From Bacillota bacterium (GTDB taxonomy: Bacteria; Bacillota; Dethiobacteria; DTU022; UBA8154), in assembly GCA_003444595.1 (NCBI GenBank), contig DLUO01000075.1:2521-14409 (forward strand): a stretch of 11,889 bases of DNA, given 5' to 3'. Shown piece by piece: positions 1 through 7,340 of the stretch. The first letter of the stretch is position 1; every line of letters begins with the position of its first letter. The notes under the pieces are model-generated. The model made no database searches, was not told the DNA's origin, and saw only the letters and a program-made list of their open reading frames with translations. Made by a program: the position numbers and the translations under genes.

Positions 1-258
1 TATTCGCTTTTAGCGGAGAACATTATCGATAAGTTCTATATATTCATTGCTCCTCTGCTTATTGGGGGGGAGAAGGCCCCAACCCTCTTGGAGGGAGTTG
101 GAGTAGGTACGTTGGAAGAGGCCTGGGCTGTTGAAAACATTGAAATGAAACAGTTGGATAACGACCTGTTGATTATTGGTTACCCTGTGAGGAGGAAAGA
201 AGTTGTTTACAGGGATAGTGGAAGAATTGGGGGTAGTATCCGGTCGGCAACATGCTGA
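1..258 (+). CDS. ribD: RibD, riboflavin deaminase/reductase, C-terminal fragment (5' end outside window)
   Basis: An open frame enters at base 1 and ends at TGA 256-258. It encodes the last 85 residues of a RibD reductase domain. Visible marks are FIAPLLIGGEKAPTLLEGVG (residues about 15-34 of the fragment) and the end of the fold, DLLIIGY. RibD deaminates the pyrimidine product of GTP cyclohydrolase II and then reduces its ribosyl side chain with NADPH; only the reductase part lies here. The frame runs 56 bases into ribE, in a different frame. The tail after GYP (VRRKEVVYRDSGRIGG and on) is therefore largely dictated by the ribE start region and is probably not functionally constrained. Identification rests on the GG-x-APTL signature and on the ribE-ribBA-ribH context. 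The deaminase domain cannot be assessed. Confidence 0.9.
   Translation, partial: YSLLAENIIDKFYIFIAPLLIGGEKAPTLLEGVGVGTLEEAWAVENIEMKQLDNDLLIIGYPVRRKEVVYRDSGRIGGSIRSATC
189..195 (+). promoter_or_regulatory. Ribosome binding site for ribE, inside ribD
   Basis: GAGGAGG lies 7 bases before the TTG at 203. It sits within the ribD reading frame and fixes TTG as the ribE start. The protein then begins MFTGIVEELG, the conserved N-terminus of riboflavin synthase. The arrangement implies translational coupling of ribE to ribD. Confidence 0.8.
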
Positions 259-901
259 CGACAGCGTTGTCCTGGTAATAAAAGGAAACAAAGTGCTGGA
301 TGATCTTAAAGAAGGCGACAGTATCGCGGTCAACGGGGTCTGCCTGACAGTAACCGGTATCTCTTCCATCGGTTTTTCTGCCGATGTAATGCCGGAAACC
401 CTGCGCCGAACCAACCTTTTTCAGTTGAAAAGCGGCGATAAAGTTAATTTAGAGAGGGCGCTGCCTGTAGGCGGACGGTTGGGTGGACATTTTGTCAGTG
501 GCCATATCGATGGCACAGGGATAATTCTAGCAGAAAAAAGAGAGGGAAATGCTCGCGTTATCACGATAAGTGCACCTGAACAGGTCGCACGTTATGTCGT
601 CGAAAAGGGTTCTATCGCTATAGACGGTATAAGCCTCACTGTTGTTAAGACGGAAAGAAATGCCTTTAGTGTATCCATAGTTCCTCATACGGCACAATTT
701 ACTACCCTGGGCTTTAAAAAGCCGGGAGACACGGTAAACCTGGAAGCTGATATGCTTGTGAAATATATTGAGAAATTACTTTTAAATGATGCCGGGAGCG
801 AGAAGGATCTTTCGCCCTCAGGCAACCGCGGCGGTAACAAAAACATTGCGATAAAAGAGGGGGTAACATATACCCTTTTGAGGGAGAAAGGATTCATTTA
901 A
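203..901 (+). CDS. ribE: Riboflavin synthase, alpha subunit type
   Basis: Converts two 6,7-dimethyl-8-ribityllumazine molecules into riboflavin plus the pyrimidine substrate that is recycled to lumazine synthase. The 232-residue protein shows the family's internal duplication of two lumazine-binding barrels, about residues 1-97 and 98-200. Barrel 1 has MFTGIVEELG at the N-terminus, NGVCLTV at 44-50 and MPETLRRTNL at 63-72. Barrel 2 has GHFVSGHIDGTG at 95-106 and DGISLTV at 141-147. A C-terminal tail of about 30 residues (DLSPSGNRGG and on) is lysine/glycine rich and slightly longer than the minimal enzyme of roughly 210-220 residues. The start is TTG, fixed by the GAGGAGG site at 189-195. The gene overlaps ribD by 56 bases and lies 53 bases before ribBA, so it is almost certainly in one transcript. 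Some annotations use ribC or risA for this enzyme. Confidence 0.96.
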   Translation: MFTGIVEELGVVSGRQHADDSVVLVIKGNKVLDDLKEGDSIAVNGVCLTVTGISSIGFSADVMPETLRRTNLFQLKSGDKVNLERALPVGGRLGGHFVSGHIDGTGIILAEKREGNARVITISAPEQVARYVVEKGSIAIDGISLTVVKTERNAFSVSIVPHTAQFTTLGFKKPGDTVNLEADMLVKYIEKLLLNDAGSEKDLSPSGNRGGNKNIAIKEGVTYTLLREKGFI

Positions 902-938
902 CATTAAATGGAACAGCGTTTGCCGGCGGCTGTTGAAA

Positions 939-945
939 AAGGAGG
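939..945 (+). promoter_or_regulatory. Ribosome binding site for ribBA
   Basis: A full AAGGAGG lies 9 bases before TTG 955. It supports the TTG start and leaves 53 untranslated bases after ribE. Confidence 0.8.
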
Positions 946-954
946 CTGTATCCT

Positions 955-2160
955 TTGGCGAAGTATGCTTTTAATACCATAGAGGAAGTCGTTGAAGATT
1001 TTAAAAAAGGCAAGATGATTGTTGTCGTAGATGATGAGGACAGAGAAAACGAGGGGGATCTGGTCATGGCCGCCGAAAAGGTTACTCCGGAGGCCATTAA
1101 CTTTATGGCACGTTTTGGACGCGGTTTAATCTGCGTTCCCCTTACGGCACAGCGCATTGAAGAGCTGGACCTGCCGCCCATGGTTTCCCATAACACTGAC
1201 AGTCACGAAACAGCTTTTACTGTTTCCGTTGATGCCAGAGGTACCGCCACAGGAATTTCGGCCTATGAGAGAGCCTTTACGGTAAAGAAATTAATCGACC
1301 CCGAAGCAAAGCCTGGCGATTTCACCAGGCCGGGCCATATTTTTCCTCTCAAAGCCAAGGAGGGGGGAACCCTGCGCCGTACAGGACATACCGAGGCGGC
1401 TATCGATCTGGCCAAGCTGGCCGGGCTTTATCCGGCCGGCGTTATCTGTGAGATTATGAATGAAAACGGTACTATGGCGCGCGTTCCGGAACTGATGGAA
1501 TTTGTTAAGGAACATGAAATGAAGATTATCACGATTGCCGATTTGATCCAGTATCGCATGAAAAAGGAAAAACTGGTCCAGAGGGCGGCAGAGGCTGTAT
1601 TGCCTACGGCTTTTGGAGAGTTCAAGCTTATCGCCTACGATAATTCTGTTGACCGGGAAACACATCTGGCTATGGTCAAGGGAGAAATAGATAAGGAAAG
1701 GCCGGTTCTGGTAAGAGTGCACTCTGAATGCCTTACCGGTGACGTTTTGGGCTCTCTGCGTTGTGATTGCGGCAAGCAGCTTGCTCAGGCCCTCAAACAG
1801 ATCAACGAAGAAGGCTGCGGTGTCCTGGTATATATGCGGCAGGAAGGCCGCGGTATCGGGTTGTTAAATAAGATCAAGGCCTACCAGTTACAGGACTGCG
1901 GCAGGGATACGGTGGAAGCAAACGAGGAGTTGGGTTTCCCCGCGGATCTTCGTGATTATGGCATTGGAGCTCAGATCCTGGTTGACCTGGGTGTCAGGAA
2001 AATGCGCTTGCTTACCAACAACCCCCGCAAGATCAAAGGTCTGGAAGGGTACGGCCTTACTGTTGTGGAACGTGTTCCCATCGAAGTGACACCTGGGCTT
2101 TACAACAGCTTTTATTTAAGAACCAAAAAAGACAAGCTCGGACACTTTTTAACGATGTAA
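955..2160 (+). CDS. ribBA: Bifunctional DHBP synthase / GTP cyclohydrolase II
   Basis: Carries both entry reactions of riboflavin synthesis: ribulose 5-phosphate to 3,4-dihydroxy-2-butanone 4-phosphate plus formate, and GTP to the diamino-pyrimidinone phosphate plus formate and pyrophosphate. The 401-residue fusion has the usual length. The N-terminal half (about 1-200) contains the acidic DDEDRENEGD loop at 26-35, and RRTGHTEAA at 141-149 with the catalytic-loop histidine. The C-terminal half (about 205-401) has the zinc-binding cysteines C259, C270 and C272 in SECLTGDVLGSLRCDCG, the RQEGRGIGL segment at 295-303 and DLRDYGIGAQIL at 331-342. All these motifs are present, so both halves look active. 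The start is TTG behind a strong SD. ribH follows after 25-34 bases. No function other than RibBA is plausible. Confidence 0.97.
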   Translation: MAKYAFNTIEEVVEDFKKGKMIVVVDDEDRENEGDLVMAAEKVTPEAINFMARFGRGLICVPLTAQRIEELDLPPMVSHNTDSHETAFTVSVDARGTATGISAYERAFTVKKLIDPEAKPGDFTRPGHIFPLKAKEGGTLRRTGHTEAAIDLAKLAGLYPAGVICEIMNENGTMARVPELMEFVKEHEMKIITIADLIQYRMKKEKLVQRAAEAVLPTAFGEFKLIAYDNSVDRETHLAMVKGEIDKERPVLVRVHSECLTGDVLGSLRCDCGKQLAQALKQINEEGCGVLVYMRQEGRGIGLLNKIKAYQLQDCGRDTVEANEELGFPADLRDYGIGAQILVDLGVRKMRLLTNNPRKIKGLEGYGLTVVERVPIEVTPGLYNSFYLRTKKDKLGHFLTM

Positions 2161-2181
2161 TGCGCTAAAATGAAATTTAAG

Positions 2182-2188
2182 GGCGGTG
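2182..2188 (+). promoter_or_regulatory. Ribosome binding site deciding the ribH start
   Basis: GGCGGTG (one mismatch from GGAGGTG) ends 6 bases before TTG 2195. It overlaps the in-frame GTG at 2186, which otherwise has no usable upstream site. This favours TTG 2195 as the ribH start. Confidence 0.5.
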
Positions 2189-2194
2189 TGGAAG

Positions 2195-2668
2195 TTGGTT
2201 AAACAGTTGGAAGGACAGCTTAACGCTGAAGGTTTTCGTTTTGGCCTGGTGGTCAGCCGTTTTAATGAATTTATTTCCAGTAAACTTCTTACCGGCGCAC
2301 TGGATGTGCTGAAAAGGCATGGAGCTCATGAAGAAAATATTGAAGTTTTATGGGTGCCGGGCTCTTTTGAAATTCCGCTTGTAGCAAAAAAAATGGCCAA
2401 AAGCGGGCGTTATGACGCAGTTGTTTGTCTTGGAGCCGTAATCAGAGGAGATACACCGCATTTTGAGTATGTTGCCTCCGAGGTGGCCAAGGGTATTGCG
2501 CTGGTAGGCCTGGAAACCGAGATACCTGTAATGTTTGGCATCATTACCAGCGATTCCCTGGAGCAGGCTATTGAGCGGGCCGGCACAAAAGCGGGCAACA
2601 AAGGTTGGGATGCCGCTCTTGGAGCAATTGAAATGGTTAACCTGCTTAAAAAGTTCCCCAGTGCCTAG
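2195..2668 (+). CDS. ribH: 6,7-dimethyl-8-ribityllumazine synthase (beta subunit)
   Basis: Condenses the RibBA product DHBP with the RibD-derived pyrimidine to give 6,7-dimethyl-8-ribityllumazine, the RibE substrate; family members assemble as pentamers or icosahedral shells. With the TTG 2195 start the protein has 157 residues. It shows SRFNEFI at 21-27 (F23 stacks on the pyrimidine in family members), WVPGSFEIP at 53-61, AVIRGDTPHFEYV at 81-93 with the catalytic histidine at H89, and ERAGTKAGNKGWDAA at 127-141, which holds the conserved phosphate-site arginine (R128). The alternative GTG start at 2186 would add three residues (MWK). TTG 2195 is preferred because the resulting MVKQLEGQLNAEG matches the usual RibH N-terminus and the SD lies at the right distance. 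This is the last gene of the rib operon; a gap of 191 bases follows. Confidence 0.96.
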   Translation: MVKQLEGQLNAEGFRFGLVVSRFNEFISSKLLTGALDVLKRHGAHEENIEVLWVPGSFEIPLVAKKMAKSGRYDAVVCLGAVIRGDTPHFEYVASEVAKGIALVGLETEIPVMFGIITSDSLEQAIERAGTKAGNKGWDAALGAIEMVNLLKKFPSA

Positions 2669-2859
2669 CGGGGTGTCAACTTTTATACCATAGCGGACAC
2701 TCAAATAAAAAGTGAGCAGACGGGTAGAATTATTAAAATCTCCATATATTTTTAATGTTTGACATTGTAACAGCTCATTTGTAACCGGCTTTGTTTTACA
2801 TTGTGCTTTTAAACTGTGTAGGTAACCGGACAGAATAATTGTTGGGGGTTAAAAGGTAA
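2669..2859 (+). promoter_or_regulatory. ribH-polA intergenic region with imperfect tandem duplication and possible -35 boxes
   Basis: These 191 bases contain no convincing gene. Two related units follow one another: ACATTGT (2762-2768) then GTAACCGG (2781-2788), and ACATTGT (2798-2804) then GTAACCGG (2822-2829). The first ACATTGT overlaps a perfect -35-like TTGACA (2759-2764) and the second overlaps TTTACA (2795-2800). Neither has a good -10 at 17 bases (TAACCG at 2782 is poor), so the promoter assignment is weak. I see no clear rho-independent terminator after ribH; GTGTC/GACAC can pair across 2675-2700 but has no T run. Confidence 0.35.
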
Positions 2860-5658
2860 TTGGGGAAAGGCGGAGACAAATTATTCATACTCGACGGCCA
2901 CAGCCTGGCCTACAGGGCGTTTTATGCCCTGCCGCTGGGACTGAAAACAAGCAAAGGCCTGCATACAAACGCTGTTCTTGGTTTTACCAATATGCTGCTG
3001 CGCCTGTTAAAAGACAAGTCTCCGGATTTTATGGTGACGACCTTTGATTATCCTGCCCCGACATTCCGCCACCGGTCTTACAGCGCCTATAAGGCTACCA
3101 GGGAAAAAACGCCGGCAGAGATGAAAGAGCAGGTGCCCCTGATTAAGGACATCCTGACGGCTTTTAAGATTACTATTTCTGAGTTAGAGGGTTATGAGGC
3201 CGATGATTTGATCGGTACTTTTGCGCTGCAGGCCGAGAAACTCGGCCTGGCTCCTTTTATCGTCACCGCGGATGCGGATGCCTACCAACTGCTTTCTCCA
3301 AGGACAAAGCTTTTAATAACGCGAAAGGGTATCACTCAACTGGAAGAATTCAATGTAGAAAAAATGCAGGAGCGATACGGGCTTACCCCTTCCCAGTGGG
3401 TGGATTTTAAAGCTTTAAAGGGTGACAGCTCGGACAATATTCCGGGAGTTCCCGGTATCGGGGAAAAAAGGGCCCTGCAGCTTTTAAAAGAGTACGGTTC
3501 ACTGGAGAACGTTCTTGCACAGAGCAAGGATATTCCGGGGAAGGTGGGGAAAAACCTCCGGGAATATGCTGAACAGGCCTTGCTCAGCAAGGATCTGGCT
3601 ACAATTAGAAGGAATGTTCCTGTCAGCCTGCAACCGGAAGAATGCCGTTGCCAGGAGGCGGACTGGGAATCCCTGTTTAAGCTGTTTAGGGAGCTGGAGT
3701 TCAATAATCTCATCGAAAAGATTCCAGAGCTTTCGGATCTGAAAAAAAGAAATAGTAGAGAGCCGTCAGATGATGCTGCAACGGATTATTTCAGACAATC
3801 TACCCTTTTTCCCGATGAATATACAGCAGGAAAAGGAATAGGGGCGGATTCCCTTCCCGAGATCAATAAGGCGCCTGAGGAGGAAGGGTTTTCCTTTATT
3901 ACGGATGACAAAGATTTGGAAAAATTATGCAGACGCTGGCAGAAGGAGGATGAATTTTCCCTCCTTTTAAATGCGGGCTTTGGGCGTGGCAAAGCTTTTT
4001 TGGCGGGAGCCGCCTGTGCGCTAAAAGGTGGGGAAGTTTTCTATATCCCCTTTGACAACGGGGGACTTTTTGACGCTGCCCGCTTTTTCAAGTTGTTGGG
4101 GCGAACTCTGGAAACGCCCGGAAACACTCTGGTCACTCATGACCTCAAACCGCTGTTAAAGCTGTTGTCAAAAAACGGGGTTAAACCTGCCTGTTCCTTT
4201 TTTGACACTCTTTTGGCCGCTTATCTTCTAGAGGCGGATCGTCCTGCCTATCACCTTCCCGTAATGTTCGAGGAGTACCTGGGATTATCGATCCGCGAAC
4301 CGGAAAAAGGCCTCCCGGAAGAGGAAACAGCCCGACAAAGGGCATATTTTCTGGGTACCTGCGCCCGTCATCTTTTCGCTCTCAGGGAAACGCTTTTGGA
4401 TGGCCTGGAGGCCAGGCGCCTGAAGGATCTTTTCTTTAACCTGGAGTTGCCCCTGGTTGGGGTTCTGGCCAAAATGGAGTTGAGAGGGATCAGGGTACGG
4501 GAGGACATTTGGGATCAGCTGGCCGCCGAAATGGATGAAAGCATGGCCCTGCTGGAAAAAGAGATCATGGAGCTGGCAGGAGAAGAATTTAACCTCAATT
4601 CACCCCGGCAGTTGAGCTATATTCTTTTTGAAAAATTGAAGCTTCCCGTTATCCGCCGTATTAAAACAGGTTATTCCACCGATGCCCGCGTATTACAGGA
4701 ACTCTCCGCCATCCATCCTGTTGCCGCCAAAATTATGGAATACCGTACTGTAGCCAAGCTAAAGACTACTTACTTGGAAGGGCTGCGTCCTCTTATCAAC
4801 CCTGAGACAGGGAAAATTCATACCACCTTTAACCAGGCCGTAACAGCTACAGGCAGGCTCAGCAGCAAGGACCCCAATCTGCAAAATATACCGGTCAGAC
4901 TGGAAGAGGGCAGGCGCCTGCGCCAAGCTTTTATCCCTTCCAGCGAAGACAGCCTGCTGTTGTCGGCTGATTATTCCCAGATTGAACTGCGCATTATGGC
5001 TCATCTGTCCCGCGATCCCAACCTGATGGATGCCTTTCTTAAAGATCAGGATATTCACACCCGCACCGCGGCCGAAGTTTTCAATGTTTCCCTGGAAGAG
5101 GTTACCCCTTTGATGCGCAACAGGGCCAAGGCAGTAAATTTCGGCATAATTTACGGTATCAGCGATTACGGTCTTTCCCAGGACCTGCAGATTCCCAGGG
5201 CCGAAGCGCGTAAATATATCGAGAATTACTTTAATCGCTATACGGGGGTCAAAAGGTATGTGGATGAATGCATTAAAACGGCCCGGGAAAACGGTTATGT
5301 AACCACTGTCATGGATAGAAGGCGCTATCTGCCCGACATTAATCACTCCAATTATTCGCGGCGCAGTTTTGCCGAGCGTATTGCCCGTAACATGCCGATT
5401 CAAGGTTCTGCAGCCGATATAATCAAGTCCGCCATGCTATCCATAGACAGGGAGTTCGAAAAGAAGGGGTTCAGAGCCGCCATGCTACTGCAGGTCCACG
5501 ACGAGCTGATCTTTGAAGTACCCTCGGAGGAACTCGATGAAGTTGCCGCCAGGGTTAAAAGCCTGATGGAAGGAGTCTTACCTCTTGCGGTCCCCTTGAA
5601 AGTCGATCTCAAGGTTGGCCGTGACTGGTACCATCTGGATCCTCTGGAAGGAGGTTAA
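2860..5658 (+). CDS. polA: DNA polymerase I (5'-nuclease plus polymerase; proofreading domain degenerate)
   Basis: Fills gaps and removes RNA primers in replication and excision repair. The 932-residue protein is full length for family A. Residues about 1-305 are the 5'-nuclease: LDGHSLAYRAF near the N-terminus, YEADDLIGT, then LKGDSSDNIPGVPGIGEKRA with the helix-hairpin-helix. Residues about 340-520 correspond to the 3'-5' exonuclease fold but lack its metal-binding acidic residues: the Exo I region reads FSLLLNAGFG and Exo II reads TLVTHDLKPLLKLL. The polymerase domain is intact: TATGRLSSKDPNLQNIP, motif A DYSQIELR with D704, motif B RNRAKAVNFGIIYG with K757 and F761, and motif C QVHDEL with D881. 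TTG 2860 is preceded by GGGGGTT at a 9-base distance; AAAAGGT lies too close to serve. mutM follows after 5 bases. Confidence 0.97.
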   Translation: MGKGGDKLFILDGHSLAYRAFYALPLGLKTSKGLHTNAVLGFTNMLLRLLKDKSPDFMVTTFDYPAPTFRHRSYSAYKATREKTPAEMKEQVPLIKDILTAFKITISELEGYEADDLIGTFALQAEKLGLAPFIVTADADAYQLLSPRTKLLITRKGITQLEEFNVEKMQERYGLTPSQWVDFKALKGDSSDNIPGVPGIGEKRALQLLKEYGSLENVLAQSKDIPGKVGKNLREYAEQALLSKDLATIRRNVPVSLQPEECRCQEADWESLFKLFRELEFNNLIEKIPELSDLKKRNSREPSDDAATDYFRQSTLFPDEYTAGKGIGADSLPEINKAPEEEGFSFITDDKDLEKLCRRWQKEDEFSLLLNAGFGRGKAFLAGAACALKGGEVFYIPFDNGGLFDAARFFKLLGRTLETPGNTLVTHDLKPLLKLLSKNGVKPACSFFDTLLAAYLLEADRPAYHLPVMFEEYLGLSIREPEKGLPEEETARQRAYFLGTCARHLFALRETLLDGLEARRLKDLFFNLELPLVGVLAKMELRGIRVREDIWDQLAAEMDESMALLEKEIMELAGEEFNLNSPRQLSYILFEKLKLPVIRRIKTGYSTDARVLQELSAIHPVAAKIMEYRTVAKLKTTYLEGLRPLINPETGKIHTTFNQAVTATGRLSSKDPNLQNIPVRLEEGRRLRQAFIPSSEDSLLLSADYSQIELRIMAHLSRDPNLMDAFLKDQDIHTRTAAEVFNVSLEEVTPLMRNRAKAVNFGIIYGISDYGLSQDLQIPRAEARKYIENYFNRYTGVKRYVDECIKTARENGYVTTVMDRRRYLPDINHSNYSRRSFAERIARNMPIQGSAADIIKSAMLSIDREFEKKGFRAAMLLQVHDELIFEVPSEELDEVAARVKSLMEGVLPLAVPLKVDLKVGRDWYHLDPLEGG
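5648..5655 (+). promoter_or_regulatory. Ribosome binding site for mutM, at the polA stop
   Basis: AAGGAGGT ends just before the polA TAA (5656-5658), 8 bases before TTG 5664. It fixes the mutM start, which must place Pro at residue 2, and implies coupling of the two genes. Confidence 0.85.
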
Positions 5659-5663
5659 GATCT

Positions 5664-6488
5664 TTGCCGGAGCTTCCGGAAGTGGAATGCATTGTTCGCG
5701 ATTTAAGGAGCTGTGTGCAGGGTAAAAAAATTGTCGGCGTGGAATTTTTCTTTGAAAATATGCTCCCGGGAATAACTCCTGAAGAATTTGCCGGGCAGGT
5801 ATGCGGCAGGATTATCAGGTCAGTTAAAAGGAGAGGAAAATATATTCTTTTTTACCTGAGCGGGGATAAGGTCCTGGAGATCCATTTGCGCATGACCGGC
5901 CGTTTCATTTTTCATCCTGTGCCTGTTAAACCGGAGAAGTATACCGGCGTTATTTTTTATTTAAGCGGAAATATTTCTCTGCATTTTCAGGATATACGTA
6001 AATTTGCCACTTTCAGGCTCTGGGAGAAGCAAGAACTGTACCGGGCAACTCCTTTTCGCTTAGGCCCCGATCCCCTGGAAGATAATTTTACATTGGAATC
6101 GTTCCTGGCAATTATGGCCAAAAAGCCGGGAAGCAAAATTAAGGCTTTTCTTCTGGATCAACGAAATTTTATGGGAATGGGAAATATATATACTGATGAG
6201 GCCTTATACAGAGCAGGAATTGATCCGGCCAGGGAGACGGGGGAGCTTGACTTGAAGGAAAAAAAACGACTGTATAAGGCTGTTTACAGTATTTTACAGG
6301 AAGGAATCGCTTTACGGGGGACCAGCGTTTCGGATTACCGGGATCTCAGGGGACTCCCGGGAGGATTTCAAAACAGGCTGAAAGTGTACAGGCGGGCAGG
6401 GGAGCCCTGTCCGAGATGCGGGACAACTCTGCAGCGTACCGTCATTGCCGGCAGGGGGACATATTTTTGCCCGCAGTGCCAGGTTTAG
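5664..6488 (+). CDS. mutM: Formamidopyrimidine-DNA glycosylase (Fpg/MutM)
   Basis: Excises 8-oxoguanine and formamidopyrimidines and then cleaves the abasic site by beta/delta elimination. The N-terminus MPELPEVE puts the nucleophilic proline at position 2 (exposed after Met removal) and E3 beside it. K59 in KRRGKY is the conserved beta-elimination lysine, HLRMTGR at 74-80 carries the void-filling residue M77, and the DIRKF arginine is R112. MGMGNIYTDEALYRAGIDP (170-188) includes the conserved Asn. The C-terminal zinc finger reads C-x2-C-x16-C-x2-C (C249, C252, C269, C272), with the conserved loop arginine in AGRGTYFCPQC. At 274 residues the length is standard. TTG start behind AAGGAGGT. The gene sits 5 bases after polA and 22 before coaE, linking lesion excision with the gap-filling polymerase. 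Confidence 0.97.
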   Translation: MPELPEVECIVRDLRSCVQGKKIVGVEFFFENMLPGITPEEFAGQVCGRIIRSVKRRGKYILFYLSGDKVLEIHLRMTGRFIFHPVPVKPEKYTGVIFYLSGNISLHFQDIRKFATFRLWEKQELYRATPFRLGPDPLEDNFTLESFLAIMAKKPGSKIKAFLLDQRNFMGMGNIYTDEALYRAGIDPARETGELDLKEKKRLYKAVYSILQEGIALRGTSVSDYRDLRGLPGGFQNRLKVYRRAGEPCPRCGTTLQRTVIAGRGTYFCPQCQV

Positions 6489-6510
6489 TAACTCTAAGAA
6501 AAGGGATGTG

Positions 6511-7131
6511 ATGTTTATCAGAGTAGGTCTAACCGGAGGGATAGCTTGCGGCAAATCTACTGTTGCCCAAATATTGGTGCAAAAAGGTGCCCTGCTTATT
6601 GATGCCGACCAACTGGCCAGGGAGGCGGTCAAACCGGGGGAGCCGGCCTGGAAGGAAATTACGGCCTGGCTGGGAGAGGGCGTTTTGACCCGTGACGGCA
6701 GCCTGGACCGTCGGAAAATCGCCAACCTGGTTTTTAATAATGAACCAGCCCTGCAAAGATTAAACCAAATTGTTCATCCTCGGGTCATGGAGTTGTTTCA
6801 GGTAAGAAGCAGGGAGTTAGGCGAGCATTGCCCGGGAAAGATACAAATCTGGGACATTCCGCTTCTATTTGAGGCCGGGTACCGCGACTATGTTAATTTT
6901 ATTGTTGTAGTAGCTTCAAGCCAAGAAGTTCAAATAAAAAGGTTGGCGGAGAGAAACGGGCTCTCCAGGGAGGAAGCCCTTAACCGCATAAACGCCCAGC
7001 AGGACCTACAGGCTAAGATTAATGCGGCAGATTATGTTATCTACAACAATGATACATTAGAGACGCTGGAAAAGCAGGTGAACTTGTTATGGGAAAAACT
7101 GGAGAGTTTGGCCTCTGACCATGTTAAGTAG
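6511..7131 (+). CDS. coaE: Dephospho-CoA kinase
   Basis: Phosphorylates the 3'-hydroxyl of dephospho-CoA with ATP, the final step of coenzyme A synthesis. From ATG 6511 the protein has 206 residues, normal for the family. The P-loop GLTGGIACGKST is at 6-17, followed by IDADQLARE at 30-38 (catalytic-base aspartate in DAD), IVHPRV at 87-92, IWDIPLLFEAG at 113-123 and the lid/acceptor-site segment around RINAQQDLQAKINAADYVIYNN (159-180). The frame is open upstream to a TTG at 6445 within mutM. The P-loop normally sits within the first ten residues, and AAAAGGGA lies about 5 bases before ATG 6511, so the shorter form is chosen. It is the one core gene here with a clear ATG start. Confidence 0.95.
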   Translation: MFIRVGLTGGIACGKSTVAQILVQKGALLIDADQLAREAVKPGEPAWKEITAWLGEGVLTRDGSLDRRKIANLVFNNEPALQRLNQIVHPRVMELFQVRSRELGEHCPGKIQIWDIPLLFEAGYRDYVNFIVVVASSQEVQIKRLAERNGLSREEALNRINAQQDLQAKINAADYVIYNNDTLETLEKQVNLLWEKLESLASDHVK

Positions 7132-7340
7132 TAAGCGGAATCTGCAACTTGAGCCTGCAGGTTCAGCGAAACGAGGGCGTAAAGATGGCCCGGCGGACAT
7201 GTCTGCCGTTGTAGCTTATTAGTTTTCTCGTTTAGCCCCTGCTGCCGTTCTATGGAAGCAGCGCTTTGCTGTGGCGAAAGCGACTTGTGGAGCGAAGTTA
7301 AAAAGTTCACAGCTTTCATATTAAGAGGTGTATTGTATTC
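7132..7340 (+). ncRNA. Candidate structured leader before the lytic transglycosylase (unrecognised)
   Basis: The 209 bases between coaE and the transglycosylase carry no convincing gene but many pairing segments. (a) TGAGCC/GGTTCA around TGCA (7150-7165, one G-U). (b) AAACGAG (7169-7175) with CTCGTTT (7227-7233), enclosing (c) CGGCGGAC/GTCTGCCG (7191-7208). (d) CTGCT (7239-7243) with AGCAG (7257-7261), plus CC/GG inside. (e) CGCTTTGC (7262-7269) with GC-AAAGCG (7274-7282, one bulged G). All five are compatible with each other. No T run follows to make a terminator. I do not recognise a known riboswitch class, and whether the segment is transcribed as a functional RNA is inference. Confidence 0.35.
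7254..7270 (+). repeat. 17-base dispersed repeat, copy 1
   Basis: GGAAGCAGCGCTTTGCT is identical to bases 11273-11289. This copy spans the 3' arm of one possible hairpin and the 5' arm of the next, in the leader of the lytic transglycosylase gene. Confidence 0.7.

Noticed and set aside
1..202. FMN riboswitch for the riboflavin operon
   Set aside because: The start of the window is ribD coding sequence; the operon leader lies outside.
4759..5403. 214-residue minus-strand ORF inside polA
   Set aside because: It lies wholly opposite the conserved polymerase domain and its product resembles no family; a shadow frame.
6445..6510. Longer coaE from TTG 6445 inside mutM
   Set aside because: It would place the P-loop near residue 28 instead of near the N-terminus; an SD supports ATG 6511.
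7121..7222. 33-codon ORF (ATG 7121) overlapping the coaE end
   Set aside because: It has no good SD, no recognisable motif, and covers the segments that form hairpins; it is more likely chance.
7132..7340. c-di-GMP-I (GEMM), c-di-AMP (ydaO) or M-box riboswitch before the transglycosylase
   Set aside because: GGGCGTAAAG faintly resembles the GEMM core, but the GGCAAACC segment and the flanking stems do not form. The ydaO and M-box signature strings are absent.
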